A stretch of 64,000 nt of DNA. Origin: Chersky-806 sp036502405. Its GTDB lineage: Bacteria > Actinomycetota > Acidimicrobiia > IMCC26256 > JAENVU01. The position numbers were made by a program, and so were the translations under genes. The stretch covers positions 1 to 64,000 of the forward strand of contig DASXYP010000031.1 of the NCBI GenBank assembly GCA_036502405.1, read 5' to 3'. Shown piece after piece: positions 58,420-64,000 of this stretch. How positions within the stretch are numbered: the first letter of the stretch is position 1; every line of letters begins with the position of its first letter. The notes under the pieces were generated by a model. The model was not told the DNA's origin and ran no database searches. It worked only from the letters and a program-made list of their open reading frames with translations.

Positions 58420-59295
58420 TCATCTCCTCGACTCGGCGAGCTGATGGGCGCGACGGGCGATCCCGTCCGCGCCGAGGCGGGTGCACCAGTCGTCGAAGGT
58501 CGAGTCGGGGCCGATCCACTCCCAGTCGTCGACGGTCCCGACCTCAGAATTCTCGCGGAGCGTCGCGAGCACCTTGAACAGGTCGGCGTCCTCACGCTGG
58601 GCCGCGAGGTTCGTGGCGAGCTTGACCGCCCCCCGGACGTCGACGGCCCAGTCCTTGGCCAGCGGCGGGATCTCCTCGAGGTGCCCGTAGTGCGCGAGCA
58701 CGATGGCCGTGGACTTCGCGCCCCAGCCGGGGATGCCCGGGAACCCGTCGGCGGTGTCGCCCACGAGCGCGAGGTAGTCCGGGATCGACTCCGGGAGCAC
58801 CCCGAACTTGGCCTGCACGCCGGCCTCGTCGCGGATCGTGTTCGCCCGGCGGTCGAGCTGGACCACCCGGGCGCCGACGACGCACTGGCCGAGGTCCTTG
58901 TCCGGCGTGCAGATCACGACGCGCTCGACCCGGGCGTCCGCCGCCGCGACCCTCGCCGCGCTCGCGAGCCCGTCGTCCGCCTCGACGTCGACCATCGCCC
59001 ACACGGCCACCCCGAGCGCCCGCAGCGCGTCCTCGACGACGGGGAACTGCTCGAGCAGCACCGGATCCATGCCCGCGCTCGTCTTGTAGCCGTCGTAGAG
59101 GTCGTTGCGGAACGACTCGACGATGTGATCGGTCGCGACCCCGACGTGCGTCGCGCCGCCCTCGAGCATCGCGAGCACGGAGCCGACGACACCGCGCGTG
59201 GCCGCCACCTCCATGCCGTCCGGGTCCAGGTGCGACGGGACCGCGAAGTGGTGGCGGAACAGCTCATAGGTCCCGTCGACGAGGTGGACGTGCAT
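58420..59295 (-). CDS. 5'-3' exonuclease, FEN-type
   Basis: 291-aa stand-alone flap-endonuclease domain. HLVDGTYELFRHHFA carries the first metal Asp; VDVEADDGLASAARVAAADARVERVVICTPDKDLGQCV (about 105-142) has the acidic cluster; the helix-hairpin-helix DTADGFPGIPGWGAKSTAIVL (about 177-197) binds DNA. It lacks any polymerase domain and resembles the separate 5'-nuclease proteins that process RNA primers or flaps. Substrate in vivo unknown. Confidence 0.9.
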   Translation of the reverse strand: MHVHLVDGTYELFRHHFAVPSHLDPDGMEVAATRGVVGSVLAMLEGGATHVGVATDHIVESFRNDLYDGYKTSAGMDPVLLEQFPVVEDALRALGVAVWAMVDVEADDGLASAARVAAADARVERVVICTPDKDLGQCVVGARVVQLDRRANTIRDEAGVQAKFGVLPESIPDYLALVGDTADGFPGIPGWGAKSTAIVLAHYGHLEEIPPLAKDWAVDVRGAVKLATNLAAQREDADLFKVLATLRENSEVGTVDDWEWIGPDSTFDDWCTRLGADGIARRAHQLAESRR

Positions 59296-59417
59296 GCGGC
59301 GTCAGCCTGTCACACCACTCGCCTGCGCCAGATCTCCCCTCGTCGATCGGGACACGGTGCGCAAGGCAGGCGACGACGGGCGGCTCCGTCGGGTGGCGGC
59401 ATGACAGGATCACGGCC

Positions 59418-60146
59418 GTGCCCGACGAGTCGTTCCGCCAGCGACATCAGCGCAGCTTCATGCAGCGGTTCGCCGAGGGCGACACCTACGGGTCGCTGCT
59501 GGCCCTGATCCTGGTCGCCTACACGTTGATGGCGCTGGTCGAGAACACGAAGTGGTCGCGGACCATCGTGAGCGCGAGCTTCGGCGCGACGCTCCTGTTG
59601 GCGCTCCACACGTCGCACGTCCGCGGACGGGTCATCCGCGTCATGACCGTCGTCGTCGGTCTGTTCATCGTCTGGCAGGGCATCCTCGCGGCCGCCGACC
59701 ACGAGCCGTTCGTCGGGGCCAGCTACGCCTTCGTCCTCCTGATCGTGGCGTCGCCGGCGGTGATCCTCGTCCGCATCTTCCGCCATCCGGTGATCAACGT
59801 GGAGACGATCCTCGGCGCAATCGACGCCTACCTGCTCCTCGGGATCTCGTTCGCCGCGGTCTACGGCGCGCTGGACGACATCGATCCCCACTTCTTCCGG
59901 CAGGGCTTCGCGACCGGGGTCCAGTACCTGTACTTCAGCTTCGTCGTGATCACGACGTTGGGCTTCGGCGACTTCACCCCGCGAACGGACCTGGGCCGGG
60001 TCGTGGTGAGCCTGGAGGCGCTGTTCGGTCAGCTCTTCCTCGTGACGGTCGTGGCGGTGCTCGTCGCCAACCTCGGTCGGGCGGCCCGGCCCACGCGGGC
60101 CGCGCCGGCGGGAGAAGACGACGCGGCGGAGCCGGACGGGCAGTAG
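59418..60146 (+). CDS. Potassium channel protein (ion_trans_2 type)
   Basis: 242-aa membrane protein with about six transmembrane helices. The pore loop reads FVVITTLGFGDFTP (about 177-190), so the selectivity filter is TLGFGD rather than TVGYGD, still K-compatible as GFG filters are. The last helix is LFLVTVVAVLVANLG, after which the protein ends with a short charged tail; there is no RCK domain or voltage-sensor Arg ladder. It is divergent from the exonuclease. Function: K conductance, regulation unknown. Confidence 0.87.
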   Translation: MPDESFRQRHQRSFMQRFAEGDTYGSLLALILVAYTLMALVENTKWSRTIVSASFGATLLLALHTSHVRGRVIRVMTVVVGLFIVWQGILAAADHEPFVGASYAFVLLIVASPAVILVRIFRHPVINVETILGAIDAYLLLGISFAAVYGALDDIDPHFFRQGFATGVQYLYFSFVVITTLGFGDFTPRTDLGRVVVSLEALFGQLFLVTVVAVLVANLGRAARPTRAAPAGEDDAAEPDGQ

Positions 60147-60167
60147 CGGGCGTCGCGGACCGGCCGA

Positions 60168-61265
60168 TCAGCCGGGGCGGACGCCGAACTGGAACGTCTC
60201 GCGCCACGCGGGCGAGATCTTCACGACGTCACCGGTCTGCGGCGCGTGGATCATCATGCCGCCGCCGATGTAGAGACCGACGTGGTGGTAGTCCGAGTAG
60301 AAGACGACGATGTCGCCGGGCTGCAGCTGGCTCCATCCCACCTTCGGGAACGCGGCGGCCTGCGAGCCGGAGTAGTGGGCCATGCCGACCCCGGCGGCGC
60401 GCCACGCCGCCATCGTGAGCCCGGAGCAGTCGAACGTGTTCGGGCCGGCGGTCGCGAAGACGTACGGCTTCCCCAGCTGCGCCCGTGCGTACGCGACTGC
60501 GACCGCGGCCCGCGACGACGGCGATGGTGGGTTCGGGTTCTGCGGAGCTGGCGGCGGCGGGGGCGAGGAGGGCGGGTGCGGTGTCGTGACCGGAGCGGCG
60601 TGCGGCGGTGCGGCCGGCACCGGACCCGCACCGGTGCGCGCGGTCGAGCCCGTCGCGGAGCTGGCGACGAGCAGCGCACGGGGTGTGCCGACCGGACCCG
60701 CGCCGTCACCGTGCGGCGTCACCTTCGCGGCGGCCGCCGCGGCCGCCTCCGCCATCAGCTTGCGCCGAGCCGCGGCCGCCGCCTCGGTCTCGGCGCGGAG
60801 CCGGTCGCGCGCGGCGGTGGCGGTCTGCTCCTGCCGGGTGAGCCGCCCGAGCGTGCTGCTCAACCCGCGCAGCAGTGCCTGATCCGGCTTCGCCGCGGCC
60901 GCGACGTACTGGGTCCGGCGCCCGAGGTCGTCGACGCTGTCCGTCTGGAGGACCGACGCGAGCCCGTCGCCCGAGGCGCCCTCGTAGAGCGAGGCGGAGC
61001 GGGCCCGCACGAGGGTCCGGACCTGCTCGACCCGGGTGCGCGTCGCCGCGAGGCGCTGCTCGGTGGCGTTGAGCACCGCCGAGGCCCGATCGAGCCGGAG
61101 CCGGCTGAGGTTGTACTGCTCGTTCAGGACGCCCAGGTCGCGGCCGGGGGCCGCCGTCTCCGTCGCCGGCGCCGCACCCGCCGGGCCGGCGAGCCCGACG
61201 CCGAGCGCGCCGAGCAGGGCGGCAGCCGCGACGGCGCGAGCAGCTCGGGTGGAACGGGAGGGCAC
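60168..61265 (-). CDS. Secreted NlpC/P60 peptidoglycan hydrolase
   Basis: 365-aa exported cell-wall endopeptidase of the RipA/RpfI type. The GTG at 61265 gives a signal peptide (about 1-33, VAAAALLGALGVGLAGPAGAAP). A coiled coil (about 45-190) regulates access, then a Pro-rich linker, then the NlpC/P60 domain (about 250-365). Catalytic Cys is in DCSGLTMAAW (about 283), His in YHHVGLYIG (about 335) and the third His in MIHAPQTG (about 347). It cleaves D-Glu-mDAP bonds during division. Downstream of ctaA. Confidence 0.92.
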   Translation of the reverse strand: MPSRSTRAARAVAAAALLGALGVGLAGPAGAAPATETAAPGRDLGVLNEQYNLSRLRLDRASAVLNATEQRLAATRTRVEQVRTLVRARSASLYEGASGDGLASVLQTDSVDDLGRRTQYVAAAAKPDQALLRGLSSTLGRLTRQEQTATAARDRLRAETEAAAAARRKLMAEAAAAAAAKVTPHGDGAGPVGTPRALLVASSATGSTARTGAGPVPAAPPHAAPVTTPHPPSSPPPPPAPQNPNPPSPSSRAAVAVAYARAQLGKPYVFATAGPNTFDCSGLTMAAWRAAGVGMAHYSGSQAAAFPKVGWSQLQPGDIVVFYSDYHHVGLYIGGGMMIHAPQTGDVVKISPAWRETFQFGVRPG

Positions 61266-61311
61266 GCCCCTTTGTCGGCCGTACCACCCGCGGAGTTGAA
61301 CGCGAATGCGG

Positions 61312-62328
61312 CTATTGCGGGGGAACGGCCGCGCCGGCGACGTGCGCCGGGTCGACCACCGGTGAAGGCGCGACCGGGTGCGCCAGGTCGGGCACCGGAC
61401 CGGGCGGGTCGAGTCCGCGCCGGCGCGGCACCGCCTCGTACATCCCGAGCAGCACGGCGATCGTGGCGCTGAACACCGCGGTGGCTCCGGCGACGTGGAA
61501 GCCGACGAGGATCGCCGGCACACCGTTGAAGTACTGGGTGTACCCGAGCGCCGCCTGGGCCACCAGGAGCACGAGCAGCAGGCCGACGCGCGACATCACC
61601 CGGCGCGCGCCGGGATCCCGGCTCACCACCCAGAGGGTGACGAGCGTCAGACCGAGGAACACCATCACGCTCGTCCCGTGGATCCGCGCGACCTCGGGGA
61701 CGCGGAAGTCGAGCCGCGTCGCCTTCAGCCGCGCATTGCTCCCCGCGTCGCCCGAGTGCGGGCCCGACCCGGTCACGACGGTGCCGGTCACCAGCACGAC
61801 CGATGCGCTGAGCACCAGCAGGCGGCCGAGCCACAGCGTCCCCCACCGCACCGACGGGCGGCTGCGGGCGTCGTCGGGGATCCCGGCGCGGTGGTACAGG
61901 ACGATCGCGTTCGCAAGCAGCACCGCGGAGAGGAGGAAGTGCCCCATCACGAACGGCGGGTCGAGGAGCTCCTCGACCACCAGCGCGCCGAGCACGATCT
62001 GGCCGATGAGGCCGACGACCAGGCCGAGCGAGAGCCACACCAGGTCGCCGCGGCGGGGCCGGCGCACGAGCGAGCCGAGGACGGCCACGATCACCGCGAG
62101 AGACACCAGGCCGGTGACGACGCGGTTCGCGAACTCGATGTTCGCGTGGACCGAGTGCGACGCGCCCGAGGTCAGGTGCCCGTTCGTGCAGTTCGGCCAG
62201 TCCGGGCACCCGAGCCCCGAACCGGTCAGCCGGACGGCGGCGCCCGTGACGATGATCGCGGCGAGGAGGATCGCCGCCACCAGCGTGATCTGGCGGTAGG
62301 CGCGCGGCGAGATCCCGAGCCGTCCCAT
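61312..62328 (-). CDS. ctaA: Heme A synthase (CtaA/COX15)
   Basis: 338-aa membrane enzyme converting heme O to heme A for the aa3-type terminal oxidase. Eight hydrophobic helices are visible. Conserved histidines lie in HANIEFANR (about 61-69), MGHFLLS (about 126), RIHGTSVM and GFHVAGA. The external Cys pair GLGCPDWPNCTNG (about 38-50) matches type-1 CtaA, which is disulfide-regulated. The last 40 residues are Pro-rich. A TACGAT box lies 9 nt before the ATG. The heme O step is encoded by ctaB elsewhere in the window. Confidence 0.95.
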   Translation of the reverse strand: MGRLGISPRAYRQITLVAAILLAAIIVTGAAVRLTGSGLGCPDWPNCTNGHLTSGASHSVHANIEFANRVVTGLVSLAVIVAVLGSLVRRPRRGDLVWLSLGLVVGLIGQIVLGALVVEELLDPPFVMGHFLLSAVLLANAIVLYHRAGIPDDARSRPSVRWGTLWLGRLLVLSASVVLVTGTVVTGSGPHSGDAGSNARLKATRLDFRVPEVARIHGTSVMVFLGLTLVTLWVVSRDPGARRVMSRVGLLLVLLVAQAALGYTQYFNGVPAILVGFHVAGATAVFSATIAVLLGMYEAVPRRRGLDPPGPVPDLAHPVAPSPVVDPAHVAGAAVPPQ

Positions 62329-62337
62329 TCGAGCGCC

Positions 62338-62343
62338 ATCGTA
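62338..62343 (-). promoter_or_regulatory. -10 box of ctaA
   Basis: TACGAT on the minus strand, 9 nt before the ATG at 62328. Confidence 0.4.
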
Positions 62344-62400
62344 GGTGTGGGTGCCCCGCGTCCGCTGATCAGCCGCGCGCTCGGAGCGCCAGACGAGCGG

Positions 62401-62985
62401 TCAGGTGGTCGCGGCGGGTGGGAAGGGGATCGCCGGGTCGTCGATGCCGTCGTCGCGCTCCACCCCGAACGCGTTGAGCGCGAACGACACGAGGTGGTAT
62501 TGCCCGATCGCGAACACGAGGTCCATGCACTGCTGCTGGTCGTAGGTCTCGGTGAGCGTGGCCCAGGTCCCGTCGGAGATCGTCGAGTGGTCGTGCAGCT
62601 CGTCCACCGCGCGCAGGATCGCCGCGTCGTGAGCACTCCAGCCGGGTGCATCCGGGCCTGCCGCGATCCGGGCGACCTCCTCGTCGGTGATCCCCTCCCG
62701 CCGGCCGATCGCGACGTGCTGGCCCCACTCGTAGGGCGCGTCGCAACGCCACCCCGTCCGGAGGATGGCGAGCTCGCGGTCACGGCCCGAGAGCGTCGAC
62801 TTCGTGAGCACGTGGTTGGCGAAGACGAGCCAGCGCTTCATGAGCTTCGGGTGCTGGGCCGTCGTCATGAAGACGTTGAGGACCTCGGCGTCGTCGCCCC
62901 GGAGCGTGGACAGCGCTCCGAGGAGCTCCCGGGTCTCGGGGTCCGCGTCGTCGAGGGACACCGGCTGGATGCGAGGGGTCATCAC
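62401..62985 (-). CDS. Carboxymuconolactone decarboxylase-family protein
   Basis: 194-aa helical protein of the CMD/AhpD superfamily. The core is DRELAILRTGWRCDAPYEWGQHVAIGRREGITDEE (about 69-103), which keeps the Glu, one Cys and the His but lacks the CxxC redox pair of AhpD. It is thus more likely a decarboxylase-type or structural relative than a peroxidase. A second ATG start is one codon downstream. Divergent from the alpha/beta hydrolase with only 19 nt between. Confidence 0.85.
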   Translation of the reverse strand: MMTPRIQPVSLDDADPETRELLGALSTLRGDDAEVLNVFMTTAQHPKLMKRWLVFANHVLTKSTLSGRDRELAILRTGWRCDAPYEWGQHVAIGRREGITDEEVARIAAGPDAPGWSAHDAAILRAVDELHDHSTISDGTWATLTETYDQQQCMDLVFAIGQYHLVSFALNAFGVERDDGIDDPAIPFPPAATT

Positions 62986-62992
62986 GACAGCC

Positions 62993-62998
62993 TACGGT
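62993..62998 (+). promoter_or_regulatory. -10 box of the alpha/beta hydrolase gene (leaderless)
   Basis: TACGGT ends 6 nt before the GTG at 63005, which selects that start. Confidence 0.5.
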
Positions 62999-63004
62999 GA
63001 CGCC

Positions 63005-63898
63005 GTGGCGCAGATCCGGTACGACGAGTTCAGCTTCTTCCACGAGAACGCGGAGGAGGTGGGCCTGCAGTTCGTCCCACCGACCGTCGTGCGCGTGAGC
63101 GTCGACGTCGGCCCGAACCAGCGGGTCAGCGCGCTGCGCTGGGGCACCGGCGAGCCCGAGCTCGTGCTGCTGCACGGTGGTGCGCAGAACGCCCACACGT
63201 GGGACACCGTGGCCCTCGCGCTCGGGCGGCCGCTCCTCGCGATCGACCTGCCCGGCCACGGCCACTCGGACTGGCGCGCCGACCACTCGTACTTCCCCGC
63301 CGAGAACGCACGCGCTGCGGCGACCGTGATCCGCGAGCTGGCGCCGAAAGCGCTGGCGGTCGTCGGCATGTCCCTCGGCGGGCTGACGGCGCTCGCATTG
63401 TCCCTGGACGCCCCCGAGCTCGTGCGGCGGTTGATCCTCGTCGACGTCACTCCCGGCGTCGACAAGGACAAGGCATCGGCGGTGATCTCGTTCATCGCCG
63501 GCCCGGAGTCGTTCGCCAGCTTCGACGAGATCCTCGAGCGGACCGTCGCGTTCAACCCGACACGGTCGGTCTCGTCACTGCGGCGCGGCATCCTGCACAA
63601 CGCCGAGGAGCGCGCCGACGGGACCTGGGTCTGGCGCTACGAGCGCTTCGTGCTCCCGGACGACGCGGAGCTGCCCGAGTTCGGCGACATGTGGGAGGCG
63701 GTCGACGCGGTGCACGTCCCGCTGCTGCTCGTGCGCGGCGCGGACTCGCCGGTCGTCAGCGACGAGGACGTCGACGAGCTGCTCCGCCGACAGCCCGACG
63801 CGCGCGTCGCCGTCGTCGAAGGCGCGGGGCACAGCGTGCAGGGCGACCAACCGCTGGAGCTGGCCCGCCTCATCGAGGAGGACCTTCGCGGCACGTGA
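63005..63898 (+). CDS. Alpha/beta hydrolase
   Basis: 297-aa soluble serine hydrolase. Oxyanion HGGAQNAHTW (about 58-67), DLPGHGHSDW (about 81-90), nucleophile elbow VVGMSLGG (about 119-126, Ser123), and the terminal His in VEGAGHSVQGDQP. The N-terminal 40 residues are a separate strand-rich lead (VAQIRYDEFSFFHENAEEVG) before the core. GTG 63005 is preferred from the -10 spacing. The substrate cannot be told; such enzymes are often esterases or C-C hydrolases. Confidence 0.85.
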   Translation: MAQIRYDEFSFFHENAEEVGLQFVPPTVVRVSVDVGPNQRVSALRWGTGEPELVLLHGGAQNAHTWDTVALALGRPLLAIDLPGHGHSDWRADHSYFPAENARAAATVIRELAPKALAVVGMSLGGLTALALSLDAPELVRRLILVDVTPGVDKDKASAVISFIAGPESFASFDEILERTVAFNPTRSVSSLRRGILHNAEERADGTWVWRYERFVLPDDAELPEFGDMWEAVDAVHVPLLLVRGADSPVVSDEDVDELLRRQPDARVAVVEGAGHSVQGDQPLELARLIEEDLRGT

Positions 63899-64000
63899 GC
63901 CGGAACATCTGCCCCGTGTGTCCGTGCTGCCACGGAGCGTGTTCAGCGTCGCGCAGACAGTGCGAAAGGGCGCCGGATTTGCGCCGATCGCCGGGTTCGC
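63899..64000. other. Right edge, nothing identified
   Basis: 102 bp after the hydrolase stop, with no repeat, hairpin or recognisable start of a gene. Confidence 0.4.

Noticed and set aside
1..64000. tRNA or rRNA genes
   Set aside because: No cloverleaf-like sequences or rRNA segments were recognised in the intergenic regions; gaps are mostly short. A tRNAscan run would settle it.

Overview
The window is a GC-rich, densely packed chromosomal segment of an actinobacterium. The evidence is a Pup/Dop/ARC pupylation locus, an F420 pathway gene (fused fbiC), a mycothiol-type MDMPI-domain protein, heme A genes and many GTG starts. The gene mix suggests an Acidimicrobiia-like lineage, but the sequence alone does not prove this. 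I see no rRNA, tRNA, CRISPR array, insertion sequence, integrase or recognisable DNA-binding transcription factor.

Layout. 0.3-5 kb: a small-molecule phosphotransferase faces the minus-strand arc-dop-pup locus. The proteasome core genes prcBA and the ligase gene pafA are not beside it. 5-8.4 kb: a ferredoxin, then a Mg-type transport unit made of a short acidic/proline leader peptide, a soluble PRC/MgtE-N/CBS protein and an NRAMP-like transporter. 8.5-17.8 kb: a long minus-strand run with an AMP-forming acyl-CoA ligase, a two-subunit NDP-forming acyl-CoA synthetase, dacB, three small coupled envelope genes, ttuB-ttuA-trmI (tRNA T-loop modification) and marP. 17.9-23.8 kb: a glycosyltransferase, nagA, lutABC and a FIST protein. 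23.9-30.3 kb: a pentose phosphate cluster (tkt, tal, zwf, pgl), with a methyltransferase-uracil DNA glycosylase fusion read from the other strand.

30.3-44 kb: an acyl-CoA dehydrogenase, fbiC, an adenosine kinase with a LOG protein, glcDEF (glcD with an apparent 5' frameshift), an MDMPI protein, a gamma carbonic anhydrase, an SDR, a GroES-like protein, and ctaB with a TlpA-like thioredoxin. 45-50 kb: an ABC-2 exporter, a polyprenyl diphosphate synthase, a second acyl-CoA dehydrogenase, and a UPF0016/GDT1-type cation exporter behind a strong candidate yybP-ykoY manganese riboswitch. 50-64 kb: small proteins, fxsA, rmuC, the ATP-grasp/alpha-E/transglutaminase triad, an SDR with an enoyl-CoA hydratase, a 5'-3' exonuclease, a K+ channel, an NlpC/P60 hydrolase, ctaA, a carboxymuconolactone decarboxylase-family protein and an alpha/beta hydrolase.

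Regulation. The sequence points to control at the RNA and translation level: a Mn riboswitch, a candidate Mg-sensing leader peptide, and many genes whose start codon lies 6-7 nt after a TA(G/C)(G/C)NT -10 box, implying leaderless mRNAs. Overlapping ATGA/GTGA junctions couple most operons. Several convergent junctions carry long hairpins, two of which are near-identical copies.
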